Shown here: positions 39,246-47,858 of the stretch, one piece after another | Layout of the letters: each line of letters opens with the position of its first letter | How positions within the stretch are numbered: position 1 is the first letter of the stretch | DNA from: Komagataeibacter xylinus | GTDB taxonomy: Bacteria; Pseudomonadota; Alphaproteobacteria; Acetobacterales; Acetobacteraceae | Direction: 5' to 3' | NCBI RefSeq assembly: GCF_009834365.1 | Contig: NZ_CP041348.1 | Span: 2,207,001 to 2,271,000, forward strand | DNA: 64,000 nucleotides | The notes under the pieces: model-generated | Told to the model about the DNA's origin: nothing | The model's input: the letters and a program-made list of their open reading frames with translations, nothing else | Databases searched by the model: none | Program-made: the position numbers and the translations under genes

Positions 39246-39590
39246 ATGAGCCTCAAGATCCGTCTCGCCCGCGCAGGCGCCAAGAAGCGCCCCTACTACC
39301 ACATTGTCGTGGCTGACAGCCGCTCCCCGCGTGATGGCCGCTTCATCGAGCGCGTGGGTTCCTACAACCCGATGCTGCCGTCCGACCACGCTGACCGCGT
39401 GCGCCTGGTTGCCGAGCGCATCACGCACTGGCTGTCCAACGGCGCGCTGCCGACCGACCGCGTGGCCCGCTTCCTGGGCAATGCCGGCCTGGCGCCGAAG
39501 CCGACCTGGAACGAGCAGCCCAAGAAGTCCGCGCCCAAGAAGCGCGCGCAGGAGCGTGCCGCTGCCGCTGCCGAAGCAGCCGCAGCGTAA
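39246..39590 (+). CDS. rpsP: 30S ribosomal protein S16
   Basis: Small-subunit ribosomal protein needed for 30S assembly. 114 residues with the conserved start [20 protein letters not shown] and [22 protein letters not shown]; the last 30 residues are a Lys/Ala-rich tail ([20 protein letters not shown]) as in many alphaproteobacteria. An SD TGGAGA lies 10 nt before ATG. Second gene of the ffh-rplS run. Confidence 0.97.
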   Translation: MSLKIRLARAGAKKRPYYHIVVADSRSPRDGRFIERVGSYNPMLPSDHADRVRLVAERITHWLSNGALPTDRVARFLGNAGLAPKPTWNEQPKKSAPKKRAQERAAAAAEAAAA

Positions 39591-39630
39591 CTGACGCGAT
39601 AGACAGGCAGGAAAGGCAGGCAGTCATCCC

Positions 39631-40182
39631 ATGAACCGCGATCAGGTCCTGATGGGTGTGGTGGGTCGTCCGCATGGCGTGCGGGGGCTTGTGCACGTGC
39701 ACAGCTACACCGCCGTGGCGGAAGATCTGGCCACCTATGACGGACTGGTCGATGATCTGGGCCGCCCGTGGCGGCTGACATGGCATGGTAATGGCATTGC
39801 CCGGCTGCATGATGCGGCGGGGCATGCCATCGACAGCCGTGAGGCCGCGCAGCAGATGGTCAACCGCAAGCTGTACGTGCCACGCACCAGCCTGCCCGAA
39901 CCCGATGCGGATGAATTCTACTTCGCCGATCTGGTCGGGCTGGAGGCGCGCGAGCAGGGCAGCAACCGGGTGATCGGCCGCGTGGCCGCCGTGCATGACT
40001 ATGGCGCTGGCACCAGCCTTGAAATCGATGGGGCAGGGGGCAACCTCCTGCTGCCGTTCACCGAAGGCTGCGTGCCGGTGGTGAATGTGCGCGCAGGCCG
40101 GATTGAAGTCTGCCTGCCCGACGAGATCGAGGTTCCGGTCGAATGCTTTCCCGGCACGGCCGGCGCGGATGATGCGCCATGA
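39631..40182 (+). CDS. rimM: 16S rRNA maturation factor RimM
   Basis: Assists assembly of the 30S head and binds S19. The 183-residue protein has the N-terminal barrel with [20 protein letters not shown] and the C-terminal PRC-barrel with YYADLVG-like [11 protein letters not shown] and [15 protein letters not shown]. Its stop overlaps the trmD start (ATGA). Confidence 0.94.
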   Translation: MNRDQVLMGVVGRPHGVRGLVHVHSYTAVAEDLATYDGLVDDLGRPWRLTWHGNGIARLHDAAGHAIDSREAAQQMVNRKLYVPRTSLPEPDADEFYFADLVGLEAREQGSNRVIGRVAAVHDYGAGTSLEIDGAGGNLLLPFTEGCVPVVNVRAGRIEVCLPDEIEVPVECFPGTAGADDAP

Positions 40183-40925
40183 CGTGGCAGGCAACGGCAT
40201 TGACGCTGTTCCCCGCCATGTTCCCCGGCACGCTGGGGCAGTCACTGGCCGGGCGCGCGCTCGAGCGTGGCATCTGGTCAATGGAGGCGCGCGACATGCG
40301 TGACTACGGGCTGGGGCGGCACAGGGTTGTGGATGACACACCGTTCGGGGGTGGGGCCGGTATGGTCATGCGCCCGGACGTGGTAGCCGCGGCCATTGCC
40401 GATATCGACCGCGCCGGTCGCCCGCTGGTGTATCCCACACCGCGTGGTCGCCCGCTGGCGCAGGCCGATATCCGCCGTTATGCGGCGGGGCCGGGCGTTG
40501 TTATGCTGTGTGGCCGCTACGAAGGGGTGGATGAGCGCGTGCTCGAAGCCTCGGGCGCTGAACAGGTCTCGATCGGGGATTACATCCTCTCGGGCGGGGA
40601 AGTGGCGGCAACGGTGCTGCTTGATGCCTGCGTGCGGCTGCTGCCGGGCGTGATGGGATCGGGCGAGAGCGCGGTTGAGGAAAGCTTTGCCGACGGCCTG
40701 CTTGAATATCCGCTTTATACCAAGCCGGCGCAATGGGACGGGCGCGACGTGCCCGAGGTCCTGCTGTCCGGTCATCATGCCGCGATCGCCCGGTGGCGGC
40801 ACGCGGCATCCGAGACGGTGACGCAGGCGCGTCGGCCGGACCTGTGGGCGGCCTATCAGGCCCGCACGGGTCAAGACACTCCCCGGACTACAGGCCCCCG
40901 TGCCGATGTGGACCGGCTGAACTGA
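40179..40925 (+). CDS. trmD: tRNA (guanine37-N1)-methyltransferase
   Basis: Methylates G37 of tRNAs reading CUN, CCN and CGG codons, keeping the reading frame. The 248-residue SPOUT enzyme shows [20 protein letters not shown], the knot residues [23 protein letters not shown] and the substrate loop [16 protein letters not shown]. Cotranslated with rimM. A tRNA-Pro(GGG), a TrmD substrate class, is encoded further on in the window. Confidence 0.97.
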   Translation: MTWQATALTLFPAMFPGTLGQSLAGRALERGIWSMEARDMRDYGLGRHRVVDDTPFGGGAGMVMRPDVVAAAIADIDRAGRPLVYPTPRGRPLAQADIRRYAAGPGVVMLCGRYEGVDERVLEASGAEQVSIGDYILSGGEVAATVLLDACVRLLPGVMGSGESAVEESFADGLLEYPLYTKPAQWDGRDVPEVLLSGHHAAIARWRHAASETVTQARRPDLWAAYQARTGQDTPRTTGPRADVDRLN

Positions 40926-40956
40926 ACATGAAATCCTATCGAACGAGGACCGGATC

Positions 40957-41352
40957 ATGAACGTTATCCAGAAGTACGAGGCGGAAGAGATCGCCCGCCT
41001 GACCGCCATCCGCGCGGTGCCTGAATTCGCACCGGGTGACACCGTGCGCGTTGGTGTGGAAGTGGTTGAAGGCACCCGCAAGCGCGTGCAGAACTACGAA
41101 GGCGTGGTCATTGCCCGCTCCAACAAGGGTCTGAACAGCAACTTCACCGTGCGCAAGATTTCCAACGGTGAAGGCGTGGAGCGTGTGTTCCCGCTGTATT
41201 CCCCCACCATTGCCGAGATCGCCGTGGTGCGTCGTGGTGTTGTCCGCCGTGCGAAGCTGTATTACCTGCGTGGTCGTCGCGGCAAGTCCGCCCGTATTGC
41301 CGAGCGCAAGCGCGAAGTGGCAGCACCTGCCGCGACCGCAGCCGCCGAGTAA
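40957..41352 (+). CDS. rplS: 50S ribosomal protein L19
   Basis: Large-subunit protein at the subunit interface. The 131-residue protein has [20 protein letters not shown], the motif [33 protein letters not shown] and the basic [18 protein letters not shown] end, plus an Ala-rich tail. AGGACC-type SD before ATG 40957. Last gene of the ffh run; a hairpin follows. Confidence 0.97.
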   Translation: MNVIQKYEAEEIARLTAIRAVPEFAPGDTVRVGVEVVEGTRKRVQNYEGVVIARSNKGLNSNFTVRKISNGEGVERVFPLYSPTIAEIAVVRRGVVRRAKLYYLRGRRGKSARIAERKREVAAPAATAAAE

Positions 41353-41366
41353 TACGCCTGCCTTTC

Positions 41367-41398
41367 GCCCGTTTCCCGCCATCATGGCGGAAACGGGC
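41367..41398 (+). terminator. Stable hairpin between rplS and leuC
   Basis: GCCCGTTTCCCGCCAT pairs with ATGGCGGAAACGGGC, one unpaired C and a 1-nt loop region. No T run follows, so it may be a weak terminator, an RNA-processing site, or a part of leu control. Confidence 0.45.
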
Positions 41399-41490
41399 GA
41401 ACCGTTTCATGCAAGATTTTCTGGCTGCCTGTTGCGTGCGTCGCCTGCGCGTGATGGCGGCCTGTTTCCGTCCGGGAGAGGAAAAACAAG

Positions 41491-42894
41491 ATGGCCCCGC
41501 GCACATTGTTCGACAAGATATGGGACAGCCATGTGGTCGAGACCCTTCCGGACAAGACGGCCATCCTCTACATCGACCGTCATCTCGTGCATGAGGTCAC
41601 GAGCCCGCAGGCGTTTGAAGGCCTGCGCCTGAGCGGCCGCCGCCTGCGCCACCCGGATGCGACGATTGCGGTCGTGGACCACAACGTGCCCACATCCGAC
41701 CGCACCCAGCCCATCGAGGAGGCGGAAAGCCGCAACCAGATCGAGACGCTCGAGCGCAACGTGAAGGAATTCGGCGTGCCGTATTTCCCGCTGCTCTCGG
41801 CGCGGCAGGGCATCGTGCATGTGGTGGGCCCCGAGCAGGGCATTTCGCTGCCGGGCATGACCATTGTGTGCGGCGACAGCCACACCTCCACCCATGGCGC
41901 AATGGGCGCCCTGGCATTCGGCATCGGCACGTCCGAGGTCGAGCATGTGATGGCGACCCAGACCATCCTGCAAAAGCCCGCCAAGAACATGAAGGTCGTG
42001 GTCGAAGGGCAGGTTGGCCCTGGCGTGACCGCCAAGGACATCATGCTCGCCATCATCGGCCATATCGGCACGGCGGGCGGCACGGGGCATGTGATCGAAT
42101 TCGCGGGATCGGCCATCCGTGAGCTCGACATGGCGGGGCGCATGACACTGTGCAACATGTCCATCGAGGCCGGTGCCCGCGCGGGGCTGGTCGCCCCTGA
42201 CGAAACCACGTTCGAATACGTGCGCGGCCGTCCGTTTGCACCAAAGGGCGAGGCGTTTGACGAGGCCGTGGCCTACTGGAAAACGTTGGCATCGGATGAG
42301 GGTGCCCACTACGACCGCGTGGTCGAACTCCGCGCCGAGGACATCACCCCCGTGCTGACCTGGGGCACGAGCCCCGAGACGGTCATCCCCGTTACCGGCA
42401 CCGTGCCTGACCCGGCTGGCGAGGCAGACCCCGGCAAACGCGCGCAGATGCAGCGCATGCTGGACTATATGGGGCTGGAAGCGGGCCAGAAGATTGCGGG
42501 CACGCCGGTTGATGTCGTGTTCATCGGCTCATGCACCAACAGCCGTATCGAGGATCTGCGCGCTGCTGCCGCCATTGCAGCAGGTCGTAAGGTGGCTGCA
42601 GGCGTGCGGGCGATGATCGTGCCCGGATCGGGCATCGTGAAGGCGCAGGCGGAAGAGGAAGGGCTGGACAAGGTTTTCCTGGATGCCGGGTTTGAATGGC
42701 GCGAGGCCGGGTGCTCCATGTGCCTTGGCATGAACCCCGACCGGCTGACACCGGGGCAGCGCTGTGCCTCCACGTCCAATCGTAATTTTGAGGGCAGGCA
42801 GGGCCCCGGCGGGCGCACGCATCTGCTTTCGCCCGCCATGGCGGCGGCGGCTGCCGTGACCGGATGCCTGACCGATGTGCGGGAGTTGATCTGA
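41491..42894 (+). CDS. leuC: 3-isopropylmalate dehydratase, large subunit
   Basis: Isomerises 2-isopropylmalate to 3-isopropylmalate in leucine synthesis with LeuD. The 467-residue subunit holds the 4Fe-4S cluster; the cysteines are in [17 protein letters not shown] and in [13 protein letters not shown], and [20 protein letters not shown] and [13 protein letters not shown] are aconitase-family blocks. SD GAGAGGA precedes ATG 41491. leuD follows after 2 nt. Confidence 0.97.
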   Translation: MAPRTLFDKIWDSHVVETLPDKTAILYIDRHLVHEVTSPQAFEGLRLSGRRLRHPDATIAVVDHNVPTSDRTQPIEEAESRNQIETLERNVKEFGVPYFPLLSARQGIVHVVGPEQGISLPGMTIVCGDSHTSTHGAMGALAFGIGTSEVEHVMATQTILQKPAKNMKVVVEGQVGPGVTAKDIMLAIIGHIGTAGGTGHVIEFAGSAIRELDMAGRMTLCNMSIEAGARAGLVAPDETTFEYVRGRPFAPKGEAFDEAVAYWKTLASDEGAHYDRVVELRAEDITPVLTWGTSPETVIPVTGTVPDPAGEADPGKRAQMQRMLDYMGLEAGQKIAGTPVDVVFIGSCTNSRIEDLRAAAAIAAGRKVAAGVRAMIVPGSGIVKAQAEEEGLDKVFLDAGFEWREAGCSMCLGMNPDRLTPGQRCASTSNRNFEGRQGPGGRTHLLSPAMAAAAAVTGCLTDVRELI

Positions 42895-42896
42895 AA

Positions 42897-43520
42897 ATGG
42901 ATAAATTTACTGTTCTGTCGGCCGTGGCTGCCCCGCTGCCTGAAGAAAACATCGACACCGACAAGATTATCCCCGCGCGCTTTCTCAAGACCACCAAGCG
43001 CACCGGCCTTGGGGTGCATGCGTTTGACAGCATGCGCTACCGCGAGGACGGATCGGAGAACCCGGATTTCGTGCTGAATCAGGAACCTTACCGCAAGGCG
43101 GAAATCCTGATCACGTATGACAATCTTGGCTGCGGTTCCTCGCGCGAGCATGCGCCATGGGCACTGCTGGATTTTGGCATCCGCTGCGTGATTGCGCCGT
43201 CTTTTGCCGATATCTTCCACAACAACTGCTTCAAGAACGGCATCCTGCCCATCGTGCTGCCGCATGATGTGTGCACGCAGTTGATGGAAGATGCCCGCAT
43301 GGGCGGCAATGCGCGCCTGACCATCGACCTGCCCCGGCAGGTGGTGGTGCGGCCCGATGGCACCGAGGTGCCGTTCAATGTCGACCCGCTGCGCAAGAAG
43401 CTGCTGCTCGAAGGGCTGGACGATATTGGCCAGACGCTGCAGCACGAGAAGGAAATCACCACTTTCGAGGAACGCCGCGCCAAGGCGCAGCCGTGGATTC
43501 CGCGTATCGTGCTCGATTGA
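42897..43520 (+). CDS. leuD: 3-isopropylmalate dehydratase, small subunit
   Basis: Swivelling-domain subunit that pairs with LeuC. 207 residues with [20 protein letters not shown], the catalytic loop [17 protein letters not shown] and [19 protein letters not shown] 42897 lies 2 nt after leuC; sequence before it belongs to leuC in another phase. leuB follows 71 nt downstream. Confidence 0.97.
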   Translation: MDKFTVLSAVAAPLPEENIDTDKIIPARFLKTTKRTGLGVHAFDSMRYREDGSENPDFVLNQEPYRKAEILITYDNLGCGSSREHAPWALLDFGIRCVIAPSFADIFHNNCFKNGILPIVLPHDVCTQLMEDARMGGNARLTIDLPRQVVVRPDGTEVPFNVDPLRKKLLLEGLDDIGQTLQHEKEITTFEERRAKAQPWIPRIVLD

Positions 43521-43591
43521 GCGGGCAGGGCGGCTCATGCTGCCTGACCAAAGAGCATTTAACAAACCGATTGAACCGGATGGGAAACGTC

Positions 43592-44710
43592 ATGTCCGCA
43601 CCCAAGAAGCTCCTGATCCTGCCTGGCGATGGCATTGGCCCCGAGATCATGAACGAAGTCCGCCGCATCATGGACTGGATGGCGCAGGCGCGCGGCATCC
43701 GCTTTGATGTGAGTGATGACCTTGTTGGCGGCGCGTCGCTTGCGGTGCATGGCCAGCCCATTACGCAGGAAGTGATCGATGCGGCGCGGGCGGCGGATGC
43801 GGTGCTGTTCGGCTCGGTGGGTGACCCGAAATGGGCTTCTGCCGGGTTTGACCGCCGGCCAGAGATCGCGATTCTCAAGCTGCGGCAGGAGCTTGGCCTG
43901 TTCGCCAACCTGCGCCCGGCCAAGGTGTTCGATTCGCTGGCCGATGCCAGCACCCTCAAGCCCGATGTGGTGCGCGGCCTCGACATCATGATCGTGCGCG
44001 AGACGGTGGGCGGCATCTATTTCGGCAACCCGCGCGGCATCGAGACCCTGGCCGATGGCACGCGTCGGGGCATCAATACCGAGGTTTACACCACGCCGGA
44101 AATCGAGCGCGTGGCCCGTGTGGCATTTGAACTGGCCCGCAAGCGCGATAACCGCGTCTGCTCGGTCGAGAAATGCAACGTGATGGAAAGCGGGCTGTTG
44201 TGGAAAGAGGTCGTGACCGACCTGCACGCGCGCGAATACCCCGATGTGCAGCTGACCCACATGCTGGCCGATAACTGCGCCATGCAACTCGTGCGCAACC
44301 CTCGCCAGTTTGATGTGATCGTGACCGGCAACCTGTTTGGTGATCTGCTGTCCGATCTGGCCTCGATGCTGACCGGCAGCCTTGGCATGCTGCCTTCGGC
44401 CACGCTGGGCGCGAAGGGCGAGGATGGCCGCATGCCTGCGCTGTATGAGCCGATTCATGGCAGCGCGCCCGACATTGCGGGGCAGGGCAAGGCCAACCCG
44501 CTGGCGCAGATCCTCTCATTTGCCATGCTGCTGCGCTATTCGTTCGACATGCAGGAAGATGCTGCGCTGATCGAACAGGCAGTTTCGAACGTGCTGGACC
44601 GTGGCCTGCGCACGCCCGACATCATGAGCGCGGGCAAGACGGAAGTGAACACGGCAGGCATGGGGGCGGCCGTGGTGGAAGAACTCGCACGGCTGAACAA
44701 GGCGGGCTGA
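43592..44710 (+). CDS. leuB: 3-isopropylmalate dehydrogenase
   Basis: NAD-dependent oxidative decarboxylation of 3-isopropylmalate in leucine synthesis. The 372-residue protein shows [22 protein letters not shown], the Arg-rich substrate site LRPAKVF and [10 protein letters not shown], the metal-binding block [11 protein letters not shown] with [20 protein letters not shown], and [17 protein letters not shown] 43592 has GGAAA close upstream; ATG 43580 would add four residues. Ends the leuCDB unit, with a strong terminator behind it. Confidence 0.97.
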   Translation: MSAPKKLLILPGDGIGPEIMNEVRRIMDWMAQARGIRFDVSDDLVGGASLAVHGQPITQEVIDAARAADAVLFGSVGDPKWASAGFDRRPEIAILKLRQELGLFANLRPAKVFDSLADASTLKPDVVRGLDIMIVRETVGGIYFGNPRGIETLADGTRRGINTEVYTTPEIERVARVAFELARKRDNRVCSVEKCNVMESGLLWKEVVTDLHAREYPDVQLTHMLADNCAMQLVRNPRQFDVIVTGNLFGDLLSDLASMLTGSLGMLPSATLGAKGEDGRMPALYEPIHGSAPDIAGQGKANPLAQILSFAMLLRYSFDMQEDAALIEQAVSNVLDRGLRTPDIMSAGKTEVNTAGMGAAVVEELARLNKAG

Positions 44711-44726
44711 TCCACGTCCTTTACTG

Positions 44727-44767
44727 AAAAAAAAGCCCGGCATGGTTTTCATGCCGGGCTTTTTTTT
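44727..44767 (+). terminator. Strong rho-independent terminator after leuB
   Basis: A run of eight A, then stem AGCCCGGCAT with ATGCCGGGCT, a 7-nt loop and seven T. The A run on the left makes it potentially bidirectional, serving also the response regulator gene that ends at 44877. Confidence 0.92.
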
Positions 44768-44792
44768 GTGGCCGATGTCATAGATGAAAAAA

Positions 44793-44871
44793 GAAGTTTT
44801 TGAGTGCCGCTTTTTTTAGAAAAGCGGTGTTCTTTGAAGCTTTTTGAAAAAAGCTTCACCAAAAACTTTTG
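44793..44871 (-). repeat. Dispersed intergenic element, modules B and A (best copy)
   Basis: AAGTTTTTGAGTGCCGC, B hairpin loop, AAGCGGTGTTCTTTGAAGC, then reverse module A ending GCTTCACCAAAAACTTTT. It lies between converging genes leuB and the response regulator. Confidence 0.88.
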
Positions 44872-44876
44872 TCTTT

Positions 44877-45614
44877 TCAGAGACCCGGCTTGAGCACATA
44901 GCCCTTGCCGCGCACGGTCTGCAAAAAGCGTGGCTCCTTGGGGTCAGGCTCGATGCGGCGGCGCAGGCGGGTCACCTGCACATCCACTGCGCGCTCGCCA
45001 ATTTCCTCCATGTCCAGCGTAGTGGCGATGGCGGTGCGTGACAGGATCTCGTTGGGGTGGCGGGCCAGCACCGAGAGCAGCGCCGATTCGCCGCCTGTCA
45101 GATGCACGATTCCCTCTGCATTCGACAACAACCCCCGTACGGGGTCGAACTCCAGCTCTCCCAGCCGCACGATGCGCAGGTTGCTGCTCGGCGCAGGCGG
45201 CACGAAGCGGCGCAGATGCGCCTTGAGCCGCAGCAGCAGTTCGCGCGGCTCGAACGGTTTGGCCAGATAGTCATCTGCCCCTGCTTCGAGGCCGATGATC
45301 CGGTCTTCAGGCTCACCGCGCGCAGTCAGCAGCAGGATGGGAAAATTCAGGTTGTCGCGCCGCAGTTCGCGGGTCAGTTCCAGCCCGTTTTCTCCCGGCA
45401 TGGTAATGTCGAGCACCAGCGCATCGGGCTGCATGAAGCCCAGCACCTGCCGCGCCTCCTGCGCCGAGCATGCAGCGCTGACCCGAAAGCCCTGCTCGCT
45501 CAGGTAACGGTGCAGCAGGCGGCGCAGGCGCGGGTCATCGTCCACTACAACGACATGGGCATCCATGATCATGCTGTCGCGGGGGAGGGCGGAATCGCAG
45601 GCCGTCTGGATCAT
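44877..45614 (-). CDS. OmpR-family response regulator (PetR-like)
   Basis: DNA-binding response regulator of 245 residues: receiver with VVVVDDDPRLRRLL and acceptor Asp in ALVLDITMPGENG, TARGE and LAKPFEPREL, followed by a winged-helix domain ending in RFLQTVRGKGYVLKPG. The GTG-free ATG 45614 overlaps the stop of the marR gene (ATGA), so the two are co-translated. MarR-response regulator pairs are known as petP-petR in Rhodobacter. The probable partner kinase is the EnvZ-like gene at 47859, on the other strand. Confidence 0.9.
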   Translation of the reverse strand: MIQTACDSALPRDSMIMDAHVVVVDDDPRLRRLLHRYLSEQGFRVSAACSAQEARQVLGFMQPDALVLDITMPGENGLELTRELRRDNLNFPILLLTARGEPEDRIIGLEAGADDYLAKPFEPRELLLRLKAHLRRFVPPAPSSNLRIVRLGELEFDPVRGLLSNAEGIVHLTGGESALLSVLARHPNEILSRTAIATTLDMEEIGERAVDVQVTRLRRRIEPDPKEPRFLQTVRGKGYVLKPGL

Positions 45615-46159
45615 GAAGAACTCCGGTCGGGAGGGTGAAAGGCATCGGTGGATACGCCGGGCATGACCGATTCGTCTATCAGGCCGCGCATGACACGACG
45701 AAAACCGTCAACTGCCCGGCCCCCCGCGTTGCGATACACCCGTAACAGCACTTCACGTTGCAGCGAAAAGAGCCGGTTTTCAATCTCCGCCCCGCGCGTG
45801 CTCAGGTGCAGACAGCGCCGCCTGCGGTCCTGGGGCGTGGTTTCGTGGCGCAGCAGGCCTTGATCCACCAGTTCGCCCAGCGTGCGGCTCATGCTCTGTT
45901 TGGTAATGCCCAGCACATCAAGCAATGCGCCCACGGCAATGCCCGGCTGCAGCGCCACGGTCTGCATGATGCGGTAATGGGCGTGGCCCAGCCCGTATTC
46001 CTGCAGGGCCGGGTCGATTACGTTGCCAAAGGCGCGGCAGGCCAGCAGGAGCAGTTCCTGCGCCTGGCGCATGTCCTCATCACGCAGGAACAGAAGTTCC
46101 ACGCCCGCGCCCGCAACAGAGGCAGGGCGCGCGGCAGGAGGCCGGGGCGGGGTGGTCAT
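45611..46159 (-). CDS. MarR-family transcriptional regulator (PetP-like)
   Basis: A 182-residue winged-helix regulator. The DNA-binding part reads GIAVGALLDVLGITKQSMSR and the wing is ETTPQDRRRRCLHLSTRG; the flanking helices give dimerisation. The N-terminal 28 residues (Pro/Ala-rich) are outside the family core, so a later start is possible. It lies 16 nt after the coq9-like gene and overlaps the response regulator gene, suggesting that both regulators act on a common set of targets. Confidence 0.88.
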   Translation of the reverse strand: MTTPPRPPAARPASVAGAGVELLFLRDEDMRQAQELLLLACRAFGNVIDPALQEYGLGHAHYRIMQTVALQPGIAVGALLDVLGITKQSMSRTLGELVDQGLLRHETTPQDRRRRCLHLSTRGAEIENRLFSLQREVLLRVYRNAGGRAVDGFRRVMRGLIDESVMPGVSTDAFHPPDRSSS

Positions 46160-46175
46160 GGCAGGCGGATACGCG

Positions 46176-46799
46176 TCAGGCGATGCGGCCGGTCAGCCGG
46201 TTGCGCAGGCGGGTGATGCGCCCGATCTCGGCAAGCCTGCGGTCAAGGAATTCCTCCACCGAGGCCGGGTTGCCCCCCCGCGTGAGCCAGAACAGCAGGG
46301 TCGCGACGTAGACTCCGCTCAGGCTCAGCCGCTTGGTCATGTAGGTGAAGCCGGTGGAGTTATCACCCGCCGCCTCCCATATCGCATTGACGCTGCGGCC
46401 CAGTACATGGGCCAGGCGGCGGGCGTGTGTGGGCACCAGCAGCACCGCCAGCGCCTGCCTTATGGCTGCGCGGTGGGGGGCTGCGCGTTCCAGCCGGAAC
46501 AGGATGGCCGCGCGCACCCGGCGGCTGATCTTGCGGCTGCGGAAGGTATGGGCATGGCCCAGCATGTCGCGGTCCATCAGGTCGAAGCAGGCCGCGGCCA
46601 GTTCCGCCATGCCACCGGGAAAGAGCAGGTCCGAATCCGGTCCGGCGCATTGCCGCAGCAGTTGTTGAGTCCAGGCATGGCTGCCTGCGCGCGAATCGGC
46701 CAGGAAATGGCGGAGCAGCGCATCACCTTGTGGTGAGTGCTGCATTGCGGGCGGATGCAGGCACGATGCCGCGCGCGCGACCAGGGCGGAAGGATTCAT
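46176..46799 (-). CDS. COQ9-family protein
   Basis: A 207-residue helical protein. The C-terminal block with AIWEAAGDNSTGFTYMTKRL and LSGVYVATLLFWLTRGG is the COQ9 signature, a lipid-binding fold that in mitochondria supports ubiquinone hydroxylation by COQ7. Bacterial members were first named rpsU-divergently transcribed protein, and rpsU is indeed divergent here, separated only by def. It overlaps the def stop by 4 nt. A role in ubiquinone synthesis is by analogy. Confidence 0.85.
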   Translation of the reverse strand: MNPSALVARAASCLHPPAMQHSPQGDALLRHFLADSRAGSHAWTQQLLRQCAGPDSDLLFPGGMAELAAACFDLMDRDMLGHAHTFRSRKISRRVRAAILFRLERAAPHRAAIRQALAVLLVPTHARRLAHVLGRSVNAIWEAAGDNSTGFTYMTKRLSLSGVYVATLLFWLTRGGNPASVEEFLDRRLAEIGRITRLRNRLTGRIA

Positions 46800-47326
46800 G
46801 GGCGCTCTCCATAACGGGCCATTTCGCTGTCAAAGCCCATGCGGCCAAGATTGGTCATGCGCATGGGGTAGAGAATTCCGTTCAGGTGGTCGTATTCATG
46901 CTGCAATACATTGGCAAGAAAGCCCGATGCAACGCCCTGTACGGCGTGCCCGTGCGCGTCCAGCCCCCTGTAGGCCACGCAGGCATGGCGCGGCACCCAG
47001 CCCCGCAGGCCGGGAATGGACAGGCAGCCCTCCAGCCGGTCCACCATCTCATCGCCCACGGGCTCCAGCACGGGGTTGATCAGGGCGGAAGGCGGGCGCG
47101 GCGGGTCATCCTCGCCCGTGCTGCGGGCCAGCGGTACATGATAGACGAACAGCGCCAGCCCGTGATGCACCTGCGGTGCTGCGAGTCCAGCGCCGCCTGC
47201 GTCGAGCATCGTCTCGATCATGTCGGCCACCAGCGTGCGGATGGCGGGAGCCTGCGTATCGGCCACCGGCCGGGCTGGTTGCAGCAGCACCGGATGGCCC
47301 ATGCGGGCGATCTTGAGCAGCGTCAT
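46796..47326 (-). CDS. def: Peptide deformylase
   Basis: Removes the N-formyl group from new proteins. The 176-residue enzyme has the three conserved motifs, each slightly varied: GGAGLAAPQV (GxGLAAPQ), EGCLSIPGLRG with the metal Cys, and QHEYDHLNG with the two metal His and catalytic Glu. ATG 47326 matches the family start MTLLKIARMGHPVL; the frame is open to 47395. Not next to fmt as in many bacteria, so this may be a second deformylase. First gene of a four-gene minus-strand operon. Confidence 0.93.
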   Translation of the reverse strand: MTLLKIARMGHPVLLQPARPVADTQAPAIRTLVADMIETMLDAGGAGLAAPQVHHGLALFVYHVPLARSTGEDDPPRPPSALINPVLEPVGDEMVDRLEGCLSIPGLRGWVPRHACVAYRGLDAHGHAVQGVASGFLANVLQHEYDHLNGILYPMRMTNLGRMGFDSEMARYGERP

Positions 47327-47425
47327 GCAGCGAAAGGCCTTCCTGTTTTGGGGAACATGTATATGACAGCGTTGGCGCGCAAAGCGCAGCACCAAAATTC
47401 ATGCGCCCCGATATGCGGGAATGAT

Positions 47426-47455
47426 TTGTGTTGCGCGGCGCGAGTGTGATATAGG
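47426..47455 (+). promoter_or_regulatory. Possible promoter of rpsU
   Basis: TTGTGT, 18-nt spacer, TATAGG, upstream of rpsU and in the gap from def. A weak match, suggested mainly by position. Confidence 0.35.
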
Positions 47456-47565
47456 TGCGGCCCGTTTGGGAATCGCACGAAGGGAATGGCCTCGGGCGGA
47501 CGTTCCCCAAGTTTCAGTTTCATGGATCATCCATACCGGATGGCAGATCAGGAGTTGACGACCCA

Positions 47566-47769
47566 GTGCAGGTTCTCGTTCGTGACAACAATGTTGATCA
47601 GGCCCTCAAGGCCCTCAAGAAAAAAATGCAGCGTGAAGGCATCTTCCGCGAAATGAAGCTGCGTCGCCACTATGAAAAGCCGTCCGAGCGCAAGGCGCGC
47701 GAGGCAGCCGAGGCCGTGCGCCGCGCCCGCAAGATGGAGCGCAAGCGCCTCGAGCGTGAAGGCTTCTGA
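47566..47769 (+). CDS. rpsU: 30S ribosomal protein S21
   Basis: Small basic ribosomal protein (67 residues) that supports initiation. The start is [23 protein letters not shown] is the conserved N-terminus, with [20 protein letters not shown] and the Arg/Lys-rich end. An AGGAG SD lies 11 nt upstream; ATG codons further up give no S21 resemblance. The terminator 34 nt behind it separates it from the sensor kinase gene. Confidence 0.96.
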   Translation: MQVLVRDNNVDQALKALKKKMQREGIFREMKLRRHYEKPSERKAREAAEAVRRARKMERKRLEREGF

Positions 47770-47802
47770 TCCTTCGCGTATCGGAATACGGGTCATGACC
47801 CA

Positions 47803-47838
47803 CAAAAAACCGGCTTCTGCAAGGAAGCCGGTTTTTTT
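47803..47838 (+). terminator. Rho-independent terminator after rpsU
   Basis: Stem ACCGGCTTC with GAAGCCGGT, 6-nt loop, a run of A before and seven T after. It ends just 20 nt before the start codon of the next gene. Confidence 0.92.
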
Positions 47839-47858
47839 GTGTCTGGAGAGGGAAAGCC

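Noticed and set aside
41399..41490. Leucine attenuator leader peptide upstream of leuC
   Set aside because: The small frame starting at 41409 has no run of Leu codons and continues into leuC in another frame.
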